Origin: Phoebastria nigripes
Lineage: Eukaryota > Chordata > Aves > Procellariiformes > Diomedeidae
Length of the DNA: 64,000 nucleotides
Assembly: GCA_035582835.1 (NCBI GenBank)
Contig: JAYKAV010002662.1
Location: 310,001-374,000, forward strand
Reading direction: 5' to 3'
Shown piece after piece: positions 37,333-49,384 of this stretch (its first letter is position 1; each line of letters begins with the position of its first letter). A program made the position numbers and the translations under genes. The notes beneath the pieces were generated by a model. That model ran no database searches. It was not told the DNA's origin and worked only from the letters and a program-made list of their open reading frames with translations.

Positions 37333-40304
37333 ACTACTTGAACACAATAATCTTTCAAACCAGGACTCTATGTTAATTGATTTTAAAATTAAGTTACAAG
37401 TCCTCTTTAATCTGCATGAAATAACCACAAATTCTGGTAGGAACTGAGAGGAGGCAACACTATGATGGGTCAGATATTTGTCTATGCCCAGAGCTCTCCA
37501 TATGGATCTATTGAGGCATGTTACATATATCATATAATGTTGCATATGTGTTTTTATGACTTCATGTTATTGCTTTATGAGAGTACTTGTGTGACAAAGA
37601 ACAAATTCTATATAAATAAATGTTTGCAAGATTGGAACCCTTCCATTTGCAGAGGAGCACACACTACTCTTGCAACTTCTAACAACGTAACATAGCAATA
37701 TGTTACTCTCTCTTAGGTTGTTGCCCTTTTCATCTGCCCTTCCCATATCTAGAGGTGATCTTATGGTGAGTTCCTCTGATTGTGTCTTGCAGTTGCATGC
37801 CCTCTGACAGAGATTAAGACCTTTCATGGATTAATGAAGAGCAGTGACCATGGCCAAGGGGAAAGGTCTAATGAAATGACCATGAGAGACGCAGACAGTG
37901 ACACACTAGAACAATTCATCCACTCCTTTTCTGAAAGCCCTCTCAGATGTGTACAGGAAGTTGACCAAAGGCTCCATCTATTGTTCTGAAGAGTCAGAAC
38001 TGGCCTGCAGACTATTAGTTGGTGCCCCTGCTTTAGAAAGTAAAGGACTCCTTTTCACCTTAATCTGTGGCTCGGTACATTATTTTTATTTGTTCATAAA
38101 TGTCCACAGTGGCTCAGAGAAATTAAGATAGACATTTCTGTGCATGTTTCAGGTAAATGTGCAAGACAACATAGAACTGATTTGGTGGGAAGAGGTCATG
38201 GAATAGTAGCTGTCTTAAGAGAAATGCAGTTTGAGTAAAGAAGTGCATTAGTTACTCAAAGCAACTAATATTTCAAAATATATACACAGTCACAGGCCCA
38301 ATTATTTATCTTTAAAATTGTACATTACTTAAATGTTTCTTTTTTTGTTGTTCTTTTTATTATTTTTAAGAGGGTTTTTTAGGTTTTTTGGGTTTGTCTG
38401 CTTTAAATACAATTTTTAAAAAGTATCACACACAAGAAACTTGTTCACTGTGGTTAGTGGAGAGAAAATGAAAGCAAAAGTAACATACTATCTGGAATGC
38501 ACTTTTCCCTCTAGCCAAATGAACCTAAGTTGACCCTAAAGCAAATGTGACATTTAACCTTTCTTGTTCCTACACATGCTGTGCTAAGCTTGACCTCTGT
38601 CTGTTCTTTCCCATCATCTTACGAAGCGGACAGCTGAACATGCAGTGTATTTACAGTACATGGAGATGTCTCAAGTTTCTTCTTTGAAGTGAGACAGTGC
38701 TTTGGTCTGTGAGGTAGCAGAGGGGCAGAGGGATAGAAGGGAAGAAATGCCTCTGCTATGTCAACTCATGTGACTGGGTCTGACATGAGACATGACCACT
38801 ACAGAGTCTGCTTTCTGGCAGGCTTGGCTGGAGTTCTGTGCCTTGTTAGATGGCATCTGCCCTGGCTGCAGAATAGAGCCATTGCCTTTCTCTATCTCCT
38901 TGACCTGACCATGCATAGTCAGTACCCTGGGAGGCAGGAGTTTGAGTCTCCCTGGAGGAGAAACAGCAGCTTCATGGTGTTTATTTGAAAAGAATGAAGT
39001 CTGAGAAAGGCTTTTTGTTTGTATTTCAAGACTTCCTATTTTGTAAANTAACAGCAAGTGAGAAATAGATAGAAATGGTGTTGTACAAAGAACAGTTGTT
39101 CTTTAGAGACCAACATTGCTGATGAATTCTATTGTCATGATCATTTACTCCANTTCTTATTAAGTGACAAGGAATTCAGTGACATAAAAAGGGTTCTGCA
39201 ATCACTTAACGCATCTTAAAGCACTGAAATGTAACGTCAACATTCAAGGAGTATGGTCGTTTCCCTGAGTAAAAGCTGTCTGTATTATGTTAGAGTCATT
39301 CTGCNTAAATAGAAAAGCAAAGGCATTTTGTGTGTTACCACAGCTTTATATCCCCTCAGAAATAGTCAGGAAGATTTTGTTTCATAGTTTGAAAATGGAA
39401 GTTTCTGTCATTGATGTGTCACTCCTGAATTTTCTCACCATGTTTAGTTCTGCCTTTCTTAAAGGGCTTTTCAAGAGCTTCTCTTGCTCCAAGCAGCATC
39501 CCAACTCAGAGATGTACAGTTCTCTGTCTGCAGTGGTCAATTTAGTAATTTCATTTCTGAGTGTGAAAATGACAATGTATTCCTTGGATTCAACTCTAAA
39601 TACACATTTCCTAAAATTGACTTGGGTATGTACTATTATCCTGTACTGAACCTGCAGCTTTCTTGAAGTGCCCGTGTTGATACTACTGATCTCTTTCTCG
39701 CTAGCGTTTGCCCTCAGTGGAGGGCTCAGCACTNTGAATTCTGAGGGTCAGAAAATCATGTCTTTTTTACTGGCTAAAAAGAGCCAAGGATCACCTTAGA
39801 AGGGATGCCTACTTTTCCTATACAGTCAATGGAAGCACTTTTCTCAAGCCTTCTGAATTGCCCTTTGCCAATTGCTGTCTCTCTTGAATGTGTAAGGATC
39901 TTTAGCACCCATGTAGCCATTAAAAGTCAGTTGAAAAAATTCCACANGTGATCTTTAATGAGATATCATTCATCTTCTCTGTTTTAGGCATCTACTTTTA
40001 GGTGAGATAAATTGTGTCCTGAGCTTTGTTAATGCTATTGACTAGCTCCCACAAGAAGAGGTCCAGGATAGGTGGTTCATCTGTAGATGCCTACATTTAG
40101 TCAGATGAATGCCACCTGATGTCATGGAGCTAAGCAAGTATAACCGTAAATCTTCTCTGTCGTGAGGGGATATCTGTACCTGAACCAACTATGAGTGGGA
40201 ACTGCTATGAAAGTGTTGGGGGTTGTTGTACTCATGAATGAGAAAATCCATCCTGTGCTGCTGCTTTACTGTTTGTTTTGTTTTGTTTCTGTCTGTTCAT
40301 CCAG

Positions 40305-40398
40305 ATAGTTCTTCACTGTGAATCTTCTGTAAATCTGCCCTTGTCTGTTCTGCTGGAAAAGTACTGTGAAGCTTTGTCAGCCCGCACCAATGTCACAG
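40305..40398 (+). CDS. Exon 2 of unrecognised secreted or membrane glycoprotein
   Basis: Ninety-four bases between a strong polypyrimidine acceptor (TTTGTTTCTGTCTGTTCATCCAG, ending at 40304) and the donor CACAG|GTATTT. In the frame dictated by exon 1 (phase 0) it encodes IVLHCESSVNLPLSVLLEKY followed by CEALSARTNVT, and ends in phase 1. The first residues extend the hydrophobic core begun in exon 1, giving one plausible signal peptide with cleavage near HC|ES. NVT is an N-glycosylation sequon. The fit of phase and of signal-peptide logic across a 13.8-kb intron is the main evidence that this is a true exon. The donor is only moderate at +4 and +5. The family is not recognised. Confidence 0.63.
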
Positions 40399-43300
40399 GT
40401 ATTTATTTCTCCGTTTCTTGTTGGCTTCTTGTTACTGTAGGATCTGTTTTCAAAGTGTCCTTGCTCCANGAACATCTTTTCCTGCTGAGATAAACATAGT
40501 GCCTCCAGCCTTGGGTTTTCATTGGCAACCACGTACAGTGGTGCAACATGGAAAGAAAACTTTGAATTTTGCACACCTGTAAAGAANTAATAATAACAGC
40601 CCTTTTTCATAATTTAATCTGTTAAACTGACTACACTCACTGACTGATACGATAGTTGAAAGTCAGTACAGTTAAAGTGTCTGTATCCAGACTGGTCCAA
40701 ACTCATTGCCAAAGGCTGTCCGCAATTCTCCAAGTGTAGCATGGGACATCCAGGTTGGGCAGGCGAAGACAGGTGGATGTGCTAGTAAAATCCAGCCCTT
40801 GTGTGGCATTCACTGTAGAAACTGGGGTGCTCTGACCAGACTGACATCTCATATAAGCTAGGACCATTTCAGTCAGATCAATGGAGTATTTACCATGAAA
40901 AACACCAGTCTTTCAAATCAGAACACAGTACATATGTTTAACCTCAAAACTTTACCATTTCTGTTTCCTGATCCCACCATCTAGTCTCCAAAGCCTGACT
41001 CTAATGTTTTAGGTAAGGACGGAAGGGCAGGGTAGGGCAGGGGCACTTCACGGCACTGGCAGTGGGGTAAGGGGAATATCACATACTCTCTAGAACACTA
41101 AGGGCAGACAGCAGGAAGGAGTGGGGGGGAATATGGTGCCTTTGCTTTCCTCATACCAGTTTTTGAAAGCAGGGCAAAGCACTGATTCTTGTGCTTGATT
41201 CTTGGCTAAAACGCACTAGCACAAAAATGATACTGTAAGAGATGTGAAACTGGATCCAGCTTTGCTTCAGAAGTGGGAGAGGCACACTCACAGCCACTCC
41301 TCTGTGGAGTGACTGAAGGGGGGCTGTGCTGAAATGAGTGATGCTACTAGGGGAAAAAAGTTTGTTTCTTTCCCCTTCACTTCTCTTTCCCCCTGGTAAA
41401 TCTTTATGGAGGGAGGAGTTTAAAATATCTTGTAATAATGTAGATACTATCATTCAGCCAGTTCTTCAGTCCTGAGAAATGACAAAGGAAATGAGGGTCA
41501 AGGAAGAAAAAATCTTTCCATATAATATATGAGATCAATTGTGTTTTACTCTGACTGTATCAATTCCTTAAGGACAATAAGCTGATCTAGATAAGCTGAT
41601 CAGACTGAAGTCTGAAAGTTGTGTTGCCTTAACTGCCTCTTAATTTGCATATAAATGGCTGTGTTGACCTGTATTATGAATGTAGCCTGAGCTCTGCAAC
41701 TTGTGCCATTGTGTTCCAGGGAGCAACTCTGCCTCATGTAGTATATTTGCTTGTATAAATTTTAATGACCATCTATTCCATTCTGTAGCTGGAAACAAAG
41801 GAAAGATAGATGAGGTTCTGTGAAACCTTCCATAATTTTGGACCTTTCTTTCAGGTTTTCTTTGCCTTTTGAATATTTTTGTAAATATTATTGTAAAACT
41901 TGCCATTAATTCATAATGTATTTTCCCTTGTCCAGAGCTTCTATTGCAAAAAAACAAATTTCACACCAGGCTGTCTTAGAAGTTGGCAAACAATTTACTT
42001 CTCAATTGCTGACAAAAAATAATTTTCTGGGCTATTTACATCATGCATGAACACAGGGCATCTTCTCAGGCTGAGTGCAACTACTATAATAGCATTTTAA
42101 TATGAAAAGGGAAGAGAGAACTCACAGAAGCCTCTCTTCTATTGCNCTATCATTGTAAGATATCACTGATCAAAAAGGTAAAGCACTGCTCTGAAATTAA
42201 TGAAGCTTGATTGTTATATAGAGACAATCCAACATGCAGCTTTTCTAGAACATACCTTCCCGTGATGCTTGTGACCAAAGCCCTTTCTGCAGCATGCTTC
42301 AAAATCCTGTGAATCTGTACTCTGCTTTGAGCATGGGCTTATACATATAGTAAAACCCAAAGCTGCTTCATGTTCAGACCGGTTGGACATAAACCCAGAC
42401 TCAGGCATAAGCATGAAGTGAACTTTGGGACATACTAGGGACAAAAGTTCACTTTTTCGCTTAGCATGGGCCAATGTACTTTTCTCAGTGTGATGGATCA
42501 TCAACATAACATGTTCTTTTTGTCTTCCATGACAACTGCAGGATCTTCAAAATGGTCTGGACTATTCAGCTATGAGTCTTCTCATTAAAAATGGAGGTCT
42601 GCAATATAGTGATCTCCTCTTCATAGTCAGTAAAGTTCTAGTTGGTACAGTTAAAGTCCAAAGCATGATTTCATCCTAAACTAGGATCTAAAATGGAGCA
42701 GAAATGAAATGCTTTTTCTTTAAAGAGATCCAAGGATAACAAGCTCCTGTGACTAAGTCTACTCTAATTTTTTGATGTCCAAAATTAGGTGAGCTGTGTG
42801 CATCCTTCATTTTGAACCCTCATAACAATAAGGATGTATCACATTGAAACATTGGTGTGCTCCATTCAGCAGCATGGATGTATAGAACCCGACCATAGAG
42901 TCTGCAATGTCTGAGTCTTTTCTCTGGCTCACATTCTTTGACACAGTGCAGATATCATATTTTAGAAGGGAAAAAAATCAACAAAAAAAACCCCAAGGAG
43001 AGCCATATTGAACAATCTTTATTTATAGCTGGGAGAACAGTAAACATTAAAGTTTTGTAATTGGTTATCTTCCCTGTCTCTTTTCCAGAAGATGCTGTTA
43101 ATTAGTCCAATATGTTAATTTCCTCCCCCTATAATTACTAACTTCACCCCCCAAATATGTTCACACTAAGTATCCCAAACAGATGGCATAAAATGCTTTT
43201 GAGAATTTCATGTATGTGTAATTTCGCTGAATTGCTGAGTGAATCACATTGTAAATTCAGTCTGAAGTGATTTAAACCAAGCAATACATGATTGCCTGGG

Positions 43301-44492
43301 TGCAGCTTTTGAGCATGATGGGAATGCGTGTTTGCATTTGTGGACCTGAAGAACACTTCTATTTAATTATTACTTTGTTTTCATATATAAGAGGAATTGG
43401 TTGAAATGGCAAGATTTTTCTACAGTGACTCAGCTGAAGATGTTTCTGATGTTGTAATCTCCTGATACGGTTTGGCTAGAATTACAGTAATATCCAGGAT
43501 GACCAGATGACTGTATATTCTATATATCTGTATGATACATGCACTGAGTTATAGCTTGAATTTTTATAGGAACTTAGAGGAAGTGGGTCCTCAGTTCACA
43601 CTGGTATTCCATGGGTTTTGTCATGCTTCCCTTCACATCCTTTGACTTTCCCATCTTATATGATTCCACTAGAGACTACAGGTCTTGGCTTATATCTGAT
43701 CCTACTCAATTTTGATCTCCGCAAAAATCTTTTGATCCCACTTTTTGGTCCATTGACACGTTTGGCCACAAAATCTTTAAGACCCTGTCAAAAGATGATT
43801 CATCTGAAAACAGGAATTTTGTCCAAAAAATAAACCAGAACGTGGATGGCAAGTGCTACTGNGCTGATTATATCAGTATAAGAATTACATTCTCTGTTTT
43901 CCTTCTCTTTCTTACCCTTCAGTCACTTTGAAGGTTGTAATTTGCATTTATGATGTTTAAGGCTATTCAGACAACCCAATAAGGGAGAGACAGTAGATTA
44001 GATGTCATGCATTTCATTTCATGAAGTCCTGGGATACACTGAAAGGAAAAATGATTTGTTCTCTCTGGTGACTGGATCCTCTTGAAGTGGGGGTTGGTTC
44101 CTTGCCCTCATTCTGGTCACTTTGTAGTACGGTGAAGGACTGTTGTCTCACAGAAATGGCGTAAACCTCCTGATTCTGAGTGGTGCAGAATTCCACCTGT
44201 ACAAATTCTGGCTCATGCTACTCTGATGTTGTTTTCTCAAGTCGCTGGGGAAGCTCTGGTTTAAGGAACATGTTGGTGGGTGTGGGAGGAATGTATCCAG
44301 GGATGGATTCCAACACACAACTCCTCAAAGATGCTTGTCAAGTCTCCAACTGACCTGACATCACTTGGAGGTTGCCATAATTTCCCCTGTTACTGGGACA
44401 GTGTCTTATACTAGAGGCTTCTCCAGCACTTACAATAGCACAAAACTGGGAAGGTATGAAAAGTGGTCTTCTTTTCTTATTCTTTGTTGAAC

Positions 44493-45100
44493 CTCTTTGT
44501 CGTTGTATAACCCTGGTAGGCAGCTAAGCACCACACAGCCACTCGCTCACTCCCCCGCCCCAGGTGGGATGGGGGAGAAAATCGGAAGAGTAAAAGTGAG
44601 AAAACTTGTGGGTTGAGATAAAGACAGTTTAGTAAGTAAAGCAAAAGCTGCGCACGCCAGCAAAGCAAAATAAGGAATTCATTCACTCCTCCCCATCAGC
44701 AGGAAGGTGTTCAGCCATCTCCAGGAAAGCAGGGCTCCATCACGCGTAACGGTGACTTGGGAAGACAAACACCATCACTCCGAACGTCCCCCCTTCCCTC
44801 TTCTTCCCCTAGCTTTATATGCTGAGCATGATGTCATATGGTATGGAATATCCCTTTGGTCAGCTGGGATCAGGTGTCCCAGCTGTGTCCCCTCCCAACT
44901 CCTTGTGCACCCCCAGCCTCCTCGCTGGTGGGGTGGGGTGAGAAGCAGCAAAGGCCTTGACTCTGTGTAAGCACTGCTCAGCAATAACGAAAACATACCT
45001 GTGTTATCAACACTGTTTTCATCACAAATCCAAAACATAGCCCCATATTAGCTACTGTGAAGAAATTTAACTCTATGCCAGCCAAAACCAGTACACTCTT
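44493..45100. repeat. 5-bp target-site duplication CTCTT around the LTR
   Basis: CTCTT at 44493-44497 immediately precedes the LTR's TGT, and CTCTT at 45096-45100 immediately follows its ACA. This is the footprint of a retroviral integrase. A 5-bp duplication is typical of ERVL-type and some other endogenous retroviruses. Confidence 0.85.
44498..45095 (-). mobile_element. Solo LTR of an avian endogenous retrovirus, 598 bp
   Basis: The element begins TGTCG and ends GTACA on the plus strand, and is flanked by a perfect 5-bp duplication. On the minus strand it reads TGTACTGGTTTTGGC at the 5' end, carries a TATA-like ATATAAAGCT (complement of 44812-44821), and has an A/T-rich polyadenylation region around 44630. 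The sequence resembles an LTR family that I recall as common in bird genomes (landmarks ACACAGCCACTCGCTCACTC, ATCACGCGTAACGG and AAATCCAAAACATAGCCCC). No internal retroviral sequence follows on either side, so it is a solo LTR left by recombination. It sits in intron 2, antisense to the gene. The open frames inside it are not genes. The class (ERVL or other) is inferred only from the 5-bp duplication. Confidence 0.85.
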
Positions 45101-46347
45101 ATGGGCCCCACACCAAATCTCATCCAACACATCTGACGTAAGTTTGCACTATTTCTCCTGGACAGGCATTGGTGTCAGAGTCCAATACCTTCTGACCAGG
45201 TTCTTTTAGATATTCCACATGTGGAGGGTATGAAGTTTAATGACAAATTTACTTACTTGAAGATATTTGATATTCTGATTTAGAAAAGTGATACAAAATA
45301 TACTGAAAAGACAATACAAATGTAAGTTACATTTAGGAAAATATAACAATTGCAATTCACACAATACCAATGCGATCCTCATTACTGGTCTCTATAATAT
45401 GCTCACCATCAGGACACTGGGTATCCCCAGTCACTGGGAAGGAATATGTGGGTTGAAGCCAGCTCAAGCTCATTGCACTCTTCAAAATTCTTCTGTTAGT
45501 TGTTTAGGTTTCATCATCTCTGTCGGGCTGAGCCATGTATACANGCCCCAGCATGGGCTGGTCTGGCTAAGTCTGGGAGACATTCACACTCTTTTAATGA
45601 ACTCAGGGAGAAATATTTACACCACCAGTTGATCCACTCAACTGTTGATAGCTGTGTATCTAAAACAATGGCCACCCTCCAGTCCCCTTTGTCTTGAAAT
45701 AAAGTCAGCTTCATTGCAACGGCTGTGGTCAGTCACACCCTACATTATTCCCTGAGCTTCATGGGCACAGCACCTCTGCCTGTCTCCTCTGAGCTTTCTT
45801 CCATTGTAGGGTTTTATTGGTCAGTCACAACTGGCCAAAGCAAGGTTCATTTGAGAGAAGGATTTATGAAATCTCATGCCATTCTGAAGCATGAATCAAA
45901 CTTCCTCTCTGGTCACTGTCACACTTCAAATAACTTCTTAATATGGCTATCAATGTTGAGCTACCAAAGACATCTTCTTGCCTAGAGGTCTCATGTAAAC
46001 CAACTACAGATAGCCTTATGCTCAACTGCTGTGGAATAAGTTCACAAGTATGCTAGACAGCAGTAAAAGCAACTTAGGAGAGGGAGAGAGAGCATGTGTA
46101 CTCACGTGTCTTTGCAGGTTACTTTTTTAAGTGTATATTGAAAGATAGTAGCCGATAGCTGTGTTTTTGCTGCATGATCTTTGTCGTTCAAGCCTAAATT
46201 AATGAGATTAAGATGCAAAAGTGCTCCCTCTGTGACAAAAAGAATACCTGTACATAAGGGTTACTTCAGACCTTTGAATACTGCTTCAATGTTATGGATC
46301 TGGTTTTGTTTCCAGCTATGAAAAGTACATCTCTACAAAGTAAATAA

Positions 46348-46365
46348 GTGTGTGTGTGTGTGTGT
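46348..46365 (+). repeat. (GT)9 microsatellite
   Basis: Nine uninterrupted GT units. Confidence 0.85.
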
Positions 46366-47833
46366 ACTGGGGGGAGTATATGGATGTGTTTGTGGTTTTG
46401 TATAGTGGTGACAAAACCACATAAATTGGGGAAAAGCAGCATCCTGAAATGTGGGTTTCTTGTTGAAATGAAAATGTGAAAGATTTCTTTGGAGAACCAA
46501 TTAAATATGTGACTTAATTTTATCACTATTTTATAGATTACATTTATCTTAACTTTAATTTGAAATACTCATGCACAAAAAAAAGTAAAAGATGGTAAAG
46601 CTTCATTTCAAACTTCAAAAACTGTCAAGTTCATTTTTCAGAAAATTATTCCCAATCATTTTGATAAGAAAGAGTTTAAAGGCTTGATGCTATGTTTGTG
46701 CAGTGTTTCTGCCACCTTGAAGCTGACCATTCATTACAATGCTTTTATTTCCATCATTTTTTGTTTTGATGTCGTCCCCAGACAGATCCACCTCTGTGAA
46801 CATGGCACAAGTGCAAGTGTCTCTAAACAAGGGTTTGTGACTATTGTGAGATAGTGGACCTTGCAGACTCTGTGAATGATTTAATTTTTAAATTATTCCT
46901 GTTTTCTTGGAGCTTTATTCAAGCAAAATATGAGCTTTCTAGGTTTCATTTATGGAGGATTTATCTGTGCTACTTTACTGGAAAGGGTTCTCTCACCTGT
47001 GACTAGAAGACTTTCTTCTTCATCCAGATTCTCTGTACTGTGTTCATTTCTAACCCAGAAGCAACACAGGCCTTTTCTCAAGGCAATCTCCATGCCTGTT
47101 ATAAGGGTAGTGATCCTGTGTATGGCCTATTTGTCTGTGGGAAAGATACTCAGTGTTAAGTTGTTCAGTTCAAAACTTGGTAAACAGGAGTTGACTACCT
47201 GGTTAGATTTTTCCCTTGGTTCACTCTTTATATCTGATTGGGACTTCTACTGATCATGAATCTCTGCAGATCAGACAGGTGTGACCATCCTGGGCTTGCA
47301 GATGTTTCAGTATGGCTTTGTGTGCTTGTCATAATACCACCGTCCTGATTTGCTGTTAATACAGGCTTGATTGGGTCATTTCTGTTTAATGCATGTATGG
47401 AGGTCACCTCTGTGAACCGGGCAGGTGGGACTGAACCGGGAGTTTCAGAGCAAAAGCTAATAGCTGAAATTAGAAGTGCTTAGGAGCCATTGCACTGTTA
47501 CTGGGGGTCTCATGGATTCATAGGGTGGGACTCATCTCACACAGTACACATCTGAATATTTGCGTTTACATATAAGTCTGAGCTCCCATTATTGCCAGTG
47601 GAATGGGATTTAGTTGCCCTCACATCAGTACCCAGTGCCCTTTGAGATGCTTTAGGGTAACCAAGACCTGCAGGGCTGGCAGTTGTGACACAGAATCTAC
47701 AAGAGTCTTGTGCCCTCTAGAATAGCTGCTGCTGGCTGGAGGGATATCTCAGGGCACTAGTGGCACTAGGTGCCTATGTCTGGCCATCTGAATCCTTCCT
47801 TAGATCTCCATTGACTGCACCAAATGAACGGGA

Positions 47834-47858
47834 TGAGTTGAACTAGATGTTCAACTCA
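47834..47858. repeat. Perfect 10-bp inverted repeat, 5-nt loop
   Basis: TGAGTTGAAC (47834-47843), spacer TAGAT, then the exact reverse complement GTTCAACTCA (47849-47858). It could form a hairpin or bind a symmetric factor. Nothing else in the area suggests a role. Confidence 0.75.
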
Positions 47859-48942
47859 ATCTAGACATCCCTATATAGGCACTTCCACACAGGAGTTTCA
47901 TAGAAATCTGCAAATTGAATGCCATATAGTATGTAGTCTGCAGGATGGGAGTTAAATCCCCAGTTGTAGTTCAAATGCATATATGAAATCTTCTCTGACA
48001 AGGTGATTTAATCACAGATGCTTTGGCTATCAAAAAAAAAAGTCATGAGTGTTTTGCCTTGATGTCCCTGTTGCTGAGTGCACATAGGCTGTAGATTTTT
48101 CTTGGCTGACTGTTGTTAATTTTTAGTAGTCAAATTCAATCAATCGTTCTTTTAGTAGATGAAAGTTTCATAACAGACAAACATATTTGATAACTTTCTG
48201 TCTATCCAGAACTGCAAAGCTGAGGCACTTCCTGCTCCAGGGGTTATTTATTTCTGTACATTGCACTATTCTGTTTCTTGGAAACAGAAGATTTGGCCTC
48301 ATTACCTCTCTAAATATCCCTCCACAGTAATGGCATGGCAGCAATTCTCACTGTTTCCCTTCTGATTTTCCCAGCAGGTCACATCAATGAGCACTTCCAT
48401 TTATAATGATACTTGGATGAGCTATTCATTTTAACGTATGCTTTGCACTTTCTTGGTGTCAACCTGCTGGCTGAAGCTATGTATNCTGCTCCTGCAGCCA
48501 CCTGTGGGGCACTTTGGAATCTGCTTTCATCACATCCACACAACCCAGTTACTGCTCACAGGCATAAAGTTAACCTTGAGCATCAGCGTTTGCATGATCA
48601 AAGCTTGAGCTAAAGACACAAGCAATCTTCCTAGCGCTTCCTATTTTCAGATGTTGCAATAACACTATTTAAATAGAGGTGATGATGTTGGTTTACTTTC
48701 CCACTGCCTCAAATGACATACCAGGCAGTCTAGCACTGCTTTCTTGTACTTCCCAAAATAAAGCTGACTCCGTTGTATGTTGTTGCACAGTTTGTATTGC
48801 TGCCACTGGTCCTTATAATTTAAAAAGTTGCATTTCTTAAGTCTGGTGCAGTTCCAAGCTGAGGATATGGAAAAACTCTCAGGTATTAAGAAACTATGTA
48901 CACAGTCCAACAAATTCTGTGGTCCACTAGAAAGGATTATTT

Positions 48943-49062
48943 AGAATCATAGGATCATAGAATCATTTAGGTTGAAAAAGACCCTTAAGATCATCGAGTC
49001 CAACCATTAACCTAACACTACCAAGTCCACCACTAAACCATGTCCCTAAGTGCCACATCTAC
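48943..49062 (-). mobile_element. CR1 LINE 3' fragment, younger subfamily, 120 bp
   Basis: AGAATCATAGGATCATAGAA, then TTTAGGTTGAAAAAGACCC, GATCATCGAGTCCAACCAT, CAAGTCCACCACTAAACCAT and GTCCCTAAGTGCCACATCTA. This is the complement of a CR1 3' end, ending abruptly at about 49062 (5' truncation). It is close in sequence to the copy at 58138-58432 and belongs to the same subfamily. Confidence 0.88.
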
Positions 49063-49096
49063 TTTGTACGTTTGCTGTACAAAGAAAATATTTATG

Positions 49097-49173
49097 GTGG
49101 TTTGGGTTTTGTTTTGTTGTTTGGTTTTTTGTTTGTTTTTTTTTTTTTTGGGGGGGGGTGTGTTTGTTTTTTG
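49097..49173 (+). repeat. T/G-rich low-complexity tract with G9
   Basis: GTTTTGTTTTGTTGTTTGG-like units, then a long T-run, nine or more G, then TGTGTTTGTTTTTTG. It directly follows the CR1 fragment by about 35 bases. Confidence 0.8.
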
Positions 49174-49342
49174 TAAATGGTTTATGGATGAGATATATAA
49201 ACATATGTAAAGGTTCCCACATTTACCCTAGGTGTCCAGAGGCTGACAAGTTCTTCCAAAATTTATGGCAAAAAATCTCTAAGCTGTGTAAATGAGGCTG
49301 TAAAGTGCTCAGCTATTATAGTGATGAGAGCCACACAGAGAG

Positions 49343-49384
49343 TTTTGGGGTTTTTTGGGGGGGGGTGTGGTGGTGTTTTTTTTT
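49343..49384 (+). repeat. G/T-rich low-complexity tract
   Basis: GGGGTTTTTTGGGGGGGGG, then TGTGGTGGTG and a T-run. Several G-runs close together have G-quadruplex potential on the plus strand. Confidence 0.75.

Larger units (their letters stand above)
26456..40304 (+). other. Intron 1 (13.8 kb) of the predicted glycoprotein gene
   Basis: Bounded by GTAAGT at 26456 and a strong acceptor, TCTGTCTGTTCATCCAG, ending at 40304. It contains the 62-bp minisatellite (26559-26851), a T-run (27613-27644), a (GAAA)n tract, CR1 pieces at 30587 and 32954, a CT microsatellite and a 16-bp duplication near 37300. Open frames such as 28669-28935, 36742-37080 and 37780-37989 look moderately protein-like but do not fit the phases of exons 1 and 2. 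I see no other exon that fits. Confidence 0.55.

Noticed and set aside
44775..45038. Open frame on the minus strand
   Set aside because: Lies wholly inside the solo LTR; non-coding retroviral control sequence.
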